Assembly (NCBI GenBank): GCA_964019335.1
Contig: OZ025730.1
Span: 62,001-126,000, forward strand
Direction: 5' to 3'
DNA from: Diplonema japonicum
Lineage: Eukaryota > Euglenozoa > Diplonemea > Diplonemida > Diplonemidae
Length of the DNA: 64,000 nt
Part shown: positions 44,022-52,916 of the stretch, in pieces
Position numbering within the stretch: the stretch's first letter is position 1
Layout: the number at the start of each line of letters is the position of its first letter
The notes under the pieces: generated by a model
Told to the model about the DNA's origin: nothing
Seen by the model: only the letters and a program-made list of their open reading frames with translations
Databases searched by the model: none
Translations under genes and position numbers: made by a program

Positions 44022-44072
44022 AGATGAGATAAAGGAGGTTCCTGTTTTGAACGTCCCCCTTGTCTCTACTTA
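44022..44072 (-). repeat. LINE 3' tail scrap
   Basis: Matches 30276-30328 (GAGATGAGATAAAGGAGGTT then CCCCTTGTCTCTACTTA). Confidence 0.6.
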
Positions 44073-44496
44073 AAAAAAGAAGACATTAGCAATACAGTAA
44101 ACAAGAGGGGGCACATTTACGGACAGGAGACTTGAGACCTGTACTGTGATATTACTGTGATTGATAAAAAAAAAAGGAGTTTTTTTTTCTCTTCTTTTTT
44201 GTGGGAAGCTAAAAATAAAGGAGAAAAGCTAAGCTAAATGGACTACTGTCGGTCAATGTACCAAAGTATGGGAGGGGGAGAAAAAAGTTAATGAACAAAC
44301 TTCTGTCGTAAGAAAGGAGGGGGGGAAACGAAAAAGAAAAAAAGATAATAACGAACTAGGGAGGTGTGATAAGGTTTTCCTTTTTTTTTTCTTTTTTTTT
44401 TTTCTTCTCTAAATTTCAGAATAAGAAGACGGGTTTGCTTTACCCCCACCTTCAGGGGCATATGTTTTGGAAAATGCAAGCGACACATAAAACTCA

Positions 44497-44585
44497 CTAT
44501 GACTTACGTCTTTGTTGTGCTCACAAGCAAAAAATCTTTTTTAAAAAGCTTGCAAATGTTTTGATTTTAAATATTTGTAACAATA
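44497..44585. repeat. Diverged family C hairpin repeat
   Basis: CTTTGTTGTGCTCACAAGCA, TTAAAAAGCTTGCAAATG and AAATATTTGTAACAA align in order with 34245-34365. Confidence 0.5.
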
Positions 44586-44797
44586 AAAAAAATAAAATAA
44601 AAAGAACTGAAAATAGCCGTTTCCATAAGAATTTTGAAAACATGGAAACTGACTGTAAAATGAAAAATGCAACCGAAAGAAGAACTGGCCGTTGTTTGGC
44701 CGTGTGTACGTGCCGGGTATAACCTGGAGAAGTTTGTAAAGCCGAAACACGTTGCCAACGCTCCCCTTTTGTTTAGACAAGTCAAAGACTCGTTCTT

Positions 44798-44836
<39 letters not shown>

Positions 44837-45042
44837 CGAACTTTTTGTCAGCTCGGAATTCAAAAAAAAAAAAAAAAAAAAAAAAATAGTACAAGAAAAA
44901 GAAGAAAAAAAAAACAGAGAGTATTAAGGGGCACCAACCCCGAAGACAACAAACGGAAGAGAGATGAGAAAAAAAAAAAAAGAAAAAAAAAAAAAAAGAA
45001 GAATGTGTAAATAAATAAAAATATCGTATCTCCCAACACTCC

Positions 45043-47018
45043 TTATTTTAGAGCATAAAATAGCACATAGGCAGCAGAGGACGGCCGGGCACATGGATTC
45101 TATTTTTTTTTTCTTTTTCTTTTTGTGTTCTCCCTTCTGTATGTTCATACCTCCCTTAAGGGTCCAGTGACCAAACTGTCGTCAAAACTGTGCCACCCGT
45201 CCGCAATCTTTGCAGTCGCGGTGTAGTGTCCGCTGCGAGCGGTACCAAAGTGGTTGATTTTAGCATAAAGGTGGTACGTGCCTTCGGGGGTGATTTCCTC
45301 CACTATTTTTTTTTTTTTTAAAAAAAGTTTTCCCTCATACTCGACGAGGCAGCACTTGCAATACTTGGCACCCTGGTGTGCTTGGGACGTCCGGAAGCAG
45401 GCGAAGCGCACACATCAATCATATCCCCCACAGCACCATGCAACGGCCTGGCCAACCACTGCGAAGGGTCCAACCTCTCAGGAGTATGCACAGCAGTGTT
45501 GATCTTACCCCCTGTTTGTGAGAATCGCTTCAAATGGATAATCAAGTACTTCGGAAGCCTCCAAAGCTGGATTTTTTTCCTCGATCGTGCCGACCTACAT
45601 TTAGGACAAGCTCTTCCTATGTTTTCATGCTCTGAGAAGAGATTGAGACACGCTTGAAGCGTGACGGGAGACGAAGGCGAGCCCCCAGAAGGAAACGGCA
45701 CGGAAACAGAGGAGAAGGGATCGAAAGCGATGGATTTGTCGCCGCAATCTAAACACTCGAGGACGGATTTGTGCTGCCCGTGGAACAGACGGACGATACT
45801 GCTCTTGTTCCATTGAAGATGGTTGTGCCACCACATCGCAGCGGCTTCATGGTCCGGTTTGCCACTCTCATCAGATAACTGGCTGTACGGTACTTTGTCC
45901 GTGACCTCGTTCAGATCCTCGTGGAGGGAGTCTAGGAGATAGTTGTTGAATTCTTGCGAGTCGTGTTGATTCCATCCGGTGAACATTGGGTTGTGATGTG
46001 ATATTGCTTGCTTGAACTCGATGGGTTTGTACGACCTGCTTCCGTGCCACATGTGTTTTAACAGTTTTGCGAAAGAACACACGATTTCTCCACGGCAGCC
46101 GAGAGGGTTGCTCGTGTTGACCCCGCGGACAAATCGGTCTGAGAGAAAGTGCTGTCGGAACTTTGGTGTTGCGGACAGGCATTGTATGGCAGCGTTCATG
46201 TAGCAAGTGTTACCGAGGTTTGCAAGACCGCACCTGCCGGGGGGAACCCGGAGGTGGTTGCAAAGCTTCTTCGCCACTGTGTCAGCAACCTCGTCCGCTA
46301 CCGCTGCGTGCACCGCGTCGCCCATTTCTACCAAAGCCGTACTGTTTAAAAACTGTTGGTGGAACTCTCCTTCATCAACCTTCCCGTCGCCGTTTGCGTC
46401 GAGAATCAACCACAGCTCGTCCGTGATCAGCCTCAGGTTTTGCTTGCGGGAGTTGAAAAAATCGTCCAATGTTCGAGACATTCCACCTTCTAAAGCCTTC
46501 CCCACGTCCCGTTCCACCTGTTTTGTGTCGCCTTGAATGAACAATCTCACGATTCTTCTTATCAACGTGCTTTGAAGCTGCGGCATAAAACTTCTCATAG
46601 ATTGTAAGTACTCTTCTATTAATGTAGAGAGCGATTCTTTGGTTAATTTATCATCTGTTCGGTACCTCCCCCAAATCGGTTCCAAGAAGTGTGTGTCGTC
46701 GGCTGTGCGGAGTTTTGTCAGGGCAAGTTGTCTTGGATCGACCAGATCTACAACGCTCTTAACGACTCCTTTGACATCTGCGGTGTCTACGTTGTCCACA
46801 AGGCTGTCCTCGATGGCCTTTCTGTAGGAGTCGAAGAGGCCTTCAAACGGCCCTACGTTGCACAGAGGCGTTCGAATCGAGTTTTCTTTTAGAGACATGT
46901 TGAACTTCGCGCTGACCGTCCGAGGCGGGGGCAGCGGCGACACCGACCTCCCCTTATGCCTTGCCCTGCCATGCCTTTGTTTGGTGGCTGTTTGCTGTGC
47001 ACAACATGTATTCCCCAT
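45043..47018 (-). CDS. EF-hand ubiquitin carboxyl-terminal hydrolase (USP family)
   Basis: Three exons give 628 residues. The N-terminus MGNTCC fits N-myristoylation plus palmitoylation, so membrane tethering is likely. A canonical EF-hand loop DANGDGKVDEGE lies at 208-219. The Cys box GLANLGNTCYMN has its nucleophile at 272, HDSQEF follows, and two CxxC pairs form the zinc ribbon. The His box is YHLYAKINHF...SGHYTA. Introns at 45303-45340 (38 nt, GTATGAGGG, A-run, TAG, phase 1) and 45100-45150 (51 nt, GTATGAAC, A-run, TAG, phase 0) are needed to link these. The last exon gives SSAAYVLFYALK, matching the AYxLFY ending of USPs. Unspliced readings would lose the catalytic histidine. USPs remove ubiquitin from proteins; the EF-hand suggests Ca2+ control, as in USP32. 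Confidence 0.93.
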
Positions 47019-47033
47019 CGCCTTTGGTGGTAC

Positions 47034-47067
<34 letters not shown>

Positions 47068-47642
47068 TCGACAGTTTTGTCTGGTTCTCGAAGGCAAAAC
47101 TTGTTGGGCGGTTGATGGAAGCAAGCCATTCTGTGAAGGTGCAGAATAAAGGGGGTTTGCGAGCTCTTTTTTTATTTTTTATTTTGTATATTTGGCACCA
47201 TTTTATCAGTCCGGCGTATTTTTTGTTTTTCACCTTACAGTATCCCCCCCCTAGGCATAGTGGTGCGAGTCGCATTCTTGCATTCTCGCACAAAAAAAAT
47301 CTGAACCGAAATTCTCGCAAAACGACTCGCATTCTCGCACACTCTCGCACGATTCTCGCACATGCTAGCTATTTTATGTTCCCTAGGATTACATAGGGAA
47401 AGTACCAAACGGGGGCCCTAAAATTAGAACATGATTCTAGGCACTTCTGGGGCCGGAAACCATCGGGAAACGGGGGTTTGGGTGATTTGTGGGCACTTTT
47501 GGGGTGGTTACAGTTTTTTGAAGGGCCCAAAGTGCCCTTGGCGAAGAGCCTGAAAAAGGGCAAAAAAACGACCCCCTTATGACCCCCCTACCCCCCCCCC
47601 CCCCCCCCCCCCGTTTTTCATCGTTACAAGAAAAAGAAAAAC
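47019..47642. other. Intergenic with a TGCGAGAAT short repeat array and a C run
   Basis: At 47262-47368 the motif CATTCTCGCAC and variants occurs about seven times in loose tandem. At 47495-47545 GGGCACTTTTGGG can pair with CCCAAAGTGCCC. A 26-base C run precedes the RING gene end. No gene seen. Confidence 0.5.
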
Positions 47643-48224
47643 TTACAAACCACCACTATATAGTGATGGGCCCCATGCTTGGTGTACCACTGCTATATCG
47701 GTATCCTTGGGGCGGAGTGTTTTGGGAGGGTCTAATTTTAACACAGGTTCGGCACGGTTTGTTCGAACTTCGGGGTGGCGGGGCGGGGCCTTGGTGAGTC
47801 TTCTCAATGAGGGGAGCACCTCGTCAGGGGAAGACTGCGGCCGCAGCACAACCTCCGAAAGGGTGGAGGATAATTTGGCAGCGGAGTCAGCACGCGCTTC
47901 CAGCACACGGCCGAGAAGCAGAATCCCACGGTGAAGCTCCCTTGTAGGGGCCTTTTCCAGGTTGAGGTACAGCTCGCTAGTGTACTCGGCCTCAACAGGG
48001 TCAGCCAGGATGCACATCGTCCGTGTTCCTTCTTCCAAGATGCCGCGAATGGTGCTTCTGAAGGCGATCTCTGCATTGGTTTCCTTTTCCTCTTCACAGA
48101 TAGCGCATGCCTTTCGCTCCTCCCAACACGTTTTGTGGATCACATGCCCGCACTCTTGTTCATATGCTTCTTCCGTGGGACGCACAATGCGTGTGCATTC
48201 TGAACAGTGGGATTTCTCGGTCAT
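47643..48224 (-). CDS. RING-like zinc finger protein, 193 residues
   Basis: The N-terminus MTEKSHCSECTRIV followed by ECGHVIHKTCW and ACAIC gives C-x2-C, C-x-H, H-x2-C, C-x2-C spacing, a compact RING-H2-like cross-brace that could recruit an E2 enzyme. The remaining 150 residues are helical (AEIAFRSTIRGILEEGTRTM, LYLNLEKAPTRELHRG) with a basic Pro-rich end. No intron is evident. Start follows AAAAAGAAAA. E3 ligase activity is plausible but the loop between the first two Cys pairs is short, so a non-catalytic zinc finger is possible. Confidence 0.7.
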   Translation of the reverse strand: MTEKSHCSECTRIVRPTEEAYEQECGHVIHKTCWEERKACAICEEEKETNAEIAFRSTIRGILEEGTRTMCILADPVEAEYTSELYLNLEKAPTRELHRGILLLGRVLEARADSAAKLSSTLSEVVLRPQSSPDEVLPSLRRLTKAPPRHPEVRTNRAEPVLKLDPPKTLRPKDTDIAVVHQAWGPSLYSGGL

Positions 48225-48285
48225 TTTTCTTTTTATATTTCTTTTTATTTTTACGCCATATGGTCAGGGTTGGGGTGGGTGTACC

Positions 48286-48329
<44 letters not shown>

Positions 48330-48330
48330 T

Positions 48331-48780
48331 TCACTCTTTAACTAGTTAAGTTATGAGATTTTGGAGTTAAATTATGGGCTTCAGAGTGAAAAAAAACGGG
48401 TCTTGTCGTGGAAAAAAAATGTATCCAACCCCTTGAAAAAACCTTTTGGGAGTTGACTATTTTTGGCCATTTGAGGCCATTCCGGCCCTTAAAAGTGGGA
48501 ACAAGTGCTTTACTTCCCCTTTAACTGCCACGGCGAAATAGCAACCCCCGTATTACCTTACGGAAATCCCCAAAAAAGCTGTCCCGTGTGAGGAAAACAG
48601 CAGTGAAAGCGGTGAGGAGTGAGTGACTCAAATGACGAAGAGTGAAATAAAACGACTTACTTGCCGTCAAATGAGCCATTATTTAACACTCGTTACCGTT
48701 TTCTTGCGGGCCCGAGTGCAAAAAAATTCGGGAACTCGAGTTAAATAATGACACATAATTTGTTGGCAATAAACAGCTGT
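48331..48780. repeat. Diverged family A-type element
   Basis: The layout matches 15566-16240: a left end CACTCTTTAACTAGTTAAG, an inverted GAAGAGTG near 48637, then GTGAAATAAAACGACTTACT and a terminal hairpin-forming GTTATTTAAC-type tail ending GGCAATAAACAGC. Sequence identity is low but the order of blocks is conserved. Confidence 0.6.
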
Positions 48781-49517
48781 TTTTGAAGGAAGTTGTACCT
48801 GAGCGATCAACAGACGAGGGGGAAAAAAAAAAAAGAAGAAGAAAAAAAGGGAAAACATGAAATAAAACATCATTATTCGCATACCAGAGAGAAAGAATGA
48901 GGAAAAAAGAAGAGAAAAAAAAAAGATGTGTGCACTACTTGGTAATTGTAAGCATCACGGATACTATTTCTTTTTTTTCCCTTTTTTTTTTTCCCCTCCT
49001 GCACCCCCTCCCTTGCAGTACCCACTCTATTACGTAGGGTGGAAGTTTGAATAGAGTTCTTTTTTTAGAAAAGAAAAAAAAAAGAAGGAGATTAATTAAG
49101 TGGGAGCAAAAGAAAAGAAAAAGAAAATGGAGGGGGGAGGAAAAAAAGAGGTAGAAAATTTGAAACTATGAATCGTAAAGTGGGAAACATACATAATCTC
49201 TCTTTTTTTTGTTTAAAACCCCTTTCTCTTTTTTTTTTTTTTTCTCCTCAAAAAACTGGGCGAAACAAGTCTTACCCCCTTAATTATTTTTGCTTCTATT
49301 TTCTTCTTCTTTTTCGATTCATCATTGCAATCCCCCCCCCCCCCAGACCGCCAAAAAAAAAAGGAACCGTCAGGAAAAGAATAAATAAAAAGAAAGTACT
49401 GTGGGTATTTCTTTTTATTTTTGTTTTTTTGTTTTTGTTTGGTATTTCTTTTTTAATTATTCTAATCTTTATTTGACTTTCCTCGTGAGATGTATGGGAA
49501 GAGGAAGAAAAAAAAAA

Positions 49518-49625
49518 AACTAGTTTGGCGATTCATTTGTGCGCACGAGCGGAATCTTACCTAGAATAAAATAGAGTCATTACGCTGCCATCAACTAGTT
49601 TTTGGTCTCGACAAATAATATTGTT
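49518..49625. repeat. Small TIR element, family B, copy 3
   Basis: AAACTAGTTTGGCGATTCAT to CAACTAGTTTTTGGTCTCGA; a 7-base internal deletion relative to the other copies. Confidence 0.75.
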
Positions 49626-49755
49626 GAAGCAAAAAAAAAGAAAAAAAAAAAAACTCGATAATTTATGTGCGGGACAAAGGAAACCAGTGTTTGGTGGCGC
49701 CCTGCACAGAAAATTAAAAAAAAGGGGGGGGGAAACAACACTATAAACCACTTAC

Positions 49756-51606
49756 TCACAACTTCGCCTCTTTGTCATCGTTGCCTCCAGTTTTCTTGCC
49801 ATCATCAAGGCTCCACTTGTAACCTCTTTTCATGGGCACCCCGCCCATCACGGTCCCCCAGATCTCGATGTCCCTGATCTTCATCTCGGGTACCTCAAAC
49901 AGATCGTCTTCAAGAATAGTGAAATCAGCGTATTTACCAGCCTCCAGTGAACCAAGGAGGTGGTCTTTCTGTAATACGTACGCGGCGTCGATCGTGACCA
50001 TCTTGAGCGCGGCCAATCGTGAGATTCGTTCTTCGGGAGCGAGGACCTTTGTGAGGTCTTTCGCCGAGACCCTGTTCACGGCAACCCAGATCTCCTCAAG
50101 AGGGTTGGGAGGGGCAATGGGGGTGTCGGTGTGGACCGCTGTAGGGATCCCATGCCTTACCAACGTACCAAGCCGGGACGCCATGTGTGACCTGTCTGTC
50201 CCAAGATGCGCCTCGTTCAGCTCGCCTCGGAGGTAAGGGTAGTAAATGTTAACCGACGCACAGGCACCCAAGGCCTTGACCCGCCTAGCGTGCGCAACGG
50301 TCGACATCCCGTAATGCTCGAAGGTGAAGCGATGGTCGAACCTCGGGGCTTCGTTTTGCAGATCTTGCAAAAGCTCCAGCGTCGCGTTCTGCCCTTCGTC
50401 GCCGTTGCTGTGGACATGGATCTGCACGCCCGCCTTCCACCACGGGAGCACCCTCTCGAAGTAAGGGATACCTCTTTCAGCAAGCCAGATACCTTTGTGT
50501 CCGTCAATGTACCCAGGGCAGCAGCACATCTGCATTGTGAGCCCGACGAACGCATCGTCCGTGAAGAATTTACACCCGTTGTACTGCAGCGTTGGTGTGG
50601 ACGTGTGTTTGTTGAGGGTTTGAACGTAGTTGACGGCCTCGGAGCGTGCGAGGGAGAGGGGCTTTGTATCGCTGTTGAACTTTGCGACGACGGCGTCTGC
50701 AAGGGTCACGACAACACACCGCAAAGGACACTTCTTGTGGTTGAACACGTACGGGAGAAGCTGCTCTTCCTTCTCCAGGTTGACAAGTCCCATACCGAGC
50801 TCAGACACAGTGGTCGCCCCGTGAAGGCATGCAAGGTCCACCGTCCGCTTCATGGCGTCGATCGAGAACTGCCCGTCGATCACAATGTCGGTGATCTTCC
50901 CCATGATGCACGACATTGCGTTGTTGCCCAAGAAGCACCCTGTCAACTCCTCATCTTCTTCTCCGTTGTCTCGGGTTACGAAGCGTGTTCGCACACCCTC
51001 GCCGCCCTTTTCTTTTGCGTCTTTGCACACGACGCAAGCCCATTTCAACGTCCTTTTGTTGACGTAGGCGTAGTGGAGGGATGCGTCCCAGATCGCCACA
51101 TTGCGGTGGTAGCACGGGTCTGTTTCTTCTTCAAGATAGTCGAAGAAATCAGAGTCCAAATGACCACCCATTGCCACCTGATCGTAACCCCAGAATAGAA
51201 CTGGACGGTCCTTGTCTTCGCCTGCCTTCTCTCGCAGCGTTTTTTTAATCTTCTCTTTTATGTCATCAACAGAGCGCAGCCCTGTGTGAGCGTTGTTGTA
51301 CGGGCATGGCTGATCGTAGTACGCCAGGCACGGGAGGGAAGCGGCCATCCCGCCGATGAGAGGGTGCATGTGGGGGTCGATGAACCCTGGATACATATAT
51401 TTGTTCTCGAAGGTTCTGTTAATGGTGTACCCTGCTGTGTTTTCCTTGCTCTCCAGCCACGGCTTCAGATCCTCAAGGGAACCCAACCCGACTATCCTCC
51501 CGTCCTTCACGGCAATCGCGGTCGCCAGAGGCCACCCTTCGTTCAGCGTGTAGATCTTCTTCGCAACGAACACCTCGATCTTTCCTTCACATGGTGTCGA
51601 GGCCAT
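49756..51606 (-). CDS. Amidohydrolase family 3 (YtcJ-like) protein
   Basis: It encodes 616 residues in one exon. The metal site GFIDPHMHP follows strand KYMYPG, and HVHSNGD and FEHYGM supply later ligands. AVHTDTPIAPPNPLEEIW holds the catalytic Asp region, and the C-terminus returns to the beta-sandwich (GSLEAGKYADFTILEDDLF). Members hydrolyse C-N bonds of small cyclic or acylated substrates in the cytosol; the substrate is not predictable. A Cys-rich insert around residues 190-250 (CVVCKDAKEKGG) is unusual. No signal peptide is present. Start follows A-run, AG, AA. Confidence 0.9.
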   Translation of the reverse strand: MASTPCEGKIEVFVAKKIYTLNEGWPLATAIAVKDGRIVGLGSLEDLKPWLESKENTAGYTINRTFENKYMYPGFIDPHMHPLIGGMAASLPCLAYYDQPCPYNNAHTGLRSVDDIKEKIKKTLREKAGEDKDRPVLFWGYDQVAMGGHLDSDFFDYLEEETDPCYHRNVAIWDASLHYAYVNKRTLKWACVVCKDAKEKGGEGVRTRFVTRDNGEEDEELTGCFLGNNAMSCIMGKITDIVIDGQFSIDAMKRTVDLACLHGATTVSELGMGLVNLEKEEQLLPYVFNHKKCPLRCVVVTLADAVVAKFNSDTKPLSLARSEAVNYVQTLNKHTSTPTLQYNGCKFFTDDAFVGLTMQMCCCPGYIDGHKGIWLAERGIPYFERVLPWWKAGVQIHVHSNGDEGQNATLELLQDLQNEAPRFDHRFTFEHYGMSTVAHARRVKALGACASVNIYYPYLRGELNEAHLGTDRSHMASRLGTLVRHGIPTAVHTDTPIAPPNPLEEIWVAVNRVSAKDLTKVLAPEERISRLAALKMVTIDAAYVLQKDHLLGSLEAGKYADFTILEDDLFEVPEMKIRDIEIWGTVMGGVPMKRGYKWSLDDGKKTGGNDDKEAKL

Positions 51607-51720
51607 TTCTTTTTTTTTTTTTCCCGTTCCTTAATAGATAGGGGTTCGAAGAAGGTAGGAGGGAGAGGGGGCAAACAAAAAATACACAAAAAAAGAAATA
51701 TTATAATAAATTCGATAAGG

Positions 51721-51977
51721 TTTCAGTGTGCATGGAGGTGCTCACTGTTCAGGAAGAAATTCACACGCATTCTACTGGCCTTCTCCGTGAGGAAGTCCTG
51801 GTCGTCAAGCGGGCCTATAGCGGGTGGTCTGCTCATAGTCTATCGCGAGCTCCATCGTTGATAGAGAGGTCTTGCTCTTACTTACGTCCCCCTTTTGTTG
51901 GCCTGCCCGGCAACCGCCGACGAGGAGGATAGACTCCAGTCTTCGCGACTTGATATAAACCCGAAAGGCAGTGTTCC
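51721..51977 (-). mobile_element. LINE C-terminal fragment
   Basis: After T-run, A-run, ATAG the minus strand reads GNTAFRVYIKSRRLES...STMELAIDYEQTT, matching the STVELALDFENVT block of the 22.7-kb copy. It stops soon after. Confidence 0.55.
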
Positions 51978-52021
51978 CTATTTTTTTTAAAAAAAAAAAA
52001 AGAGACATTTAAGAGTACCTG

Positions 52022-52846
52022 CGGTATGTGGCAGGACGCCTGAAGAGTCTCAATCTATCTCTTGATCGAACCTTTCTGCTGTGGTGTGGCCTTCGGCCCC
52101 TCGTTCGCCCTCCTCGGTACCTTAGGTATAAAACCCTCAACCGAGTTGGTAAGGACACAATAGTTGTACAGTTGTTTCTCAAGGATGTGGCGGGTCGCCG
52201 GGGAGGCGAATACCGGTCTAGAGGAGTAGCCCCTTATGGAGCCGTTGTAGTAACCCAACGTGCGTAGGGAGTGGACAGAGGCTACCGAGGCAGCTGGAAT
52301 GAGGGGCGCTATGCGCTTATTGGTGTGGATGCGTTCTAGTGCCGCTATCACCCGGCCTATGACACGCGCGCTCTCCTGGATGTCCTCCCTCTCCACAAGG
52401 CGAGAGTCCCTCTGTGGCAATGAAGTCCACGGCCAGCTCAAGCCTGGAGACCTGTCCACCTGTTGTGCCCCAGTGAAGGGCCGAGAGCCATCGGATGACG
52501 TGCGGGAATAGCCGTGGGAGGTACTGTTGCCTCAAACCGTTGTCGTAGTACCACCTCAGTGACCGCGGCTTGAGCAAACACCCCTTCTCGAAGGGCCTGT
52601 TCCACAAGTGAACACTGAAGTCCACAGTCTTCTTTCGTGCAAAGGCGAGTTGCAAGTTGCCAGTAATCTCCGCCATCATTAGCTGTAACTCAGCTGTTTC
52701 CAGCACGAGCCCCCCCGTCGCAATGCCATGCAGTTGTGTGCACCGGGGCCACTGGTTACGTTGTGCGCATAGTGTCGCCCGCTTCTCGGATGCTGTCCTG
52801 ATGTGCTCGTGTGCCTGACAGTCCCAGAGGGTGTGCTCCAGGTTCC
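52022..52846 (-). mobile_element. LINE C-terminal fragment, frameshifted
   Basis: It begins after T-run, AAAG with NLEHTLWDCQAH (the finger end of the LINE protein), continues to RWLSALHWGTTGGQVSRLEL, and in a shifted frame to RGYSSRPVFASPATRHILEK. These blocks align in order with the 22.7-kb fragment. At least one frameshift near 52400 shows decay. Confidence 0.72.
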
Positions 52847-52916
52847 CTTTAAAAAAAAAAGAAAAAAAAAAGGCGTACAATAACAATATTTCTTATGGGG
52901 CGGGGGGGAGAGAAGG

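Larger units (their letters stand above)
43106..45042. other. Repeat-rich intergenic region
   Basis: It holds the family B element (43317), a LINE tail (43529), another LINE tail (44022) and a family C-like repeat (44497), separated by long A and T runs. No gene seen. Confidence 0.55.
48225..49755. other. Repeat-containing intergenic region
   Basis: A (ATT)n microsatellite (48285-48330), a diverged family A element (48331-48780), homopolymers and a family B element (49518). No gene seen. Confidence 0.55.

Noticed and set aside
50206-51198. 330-codon plus-strand frame
   Set aside because: It is the complement of the amidohydrolase gene, whose catalytic motifs are all on the minus strand.
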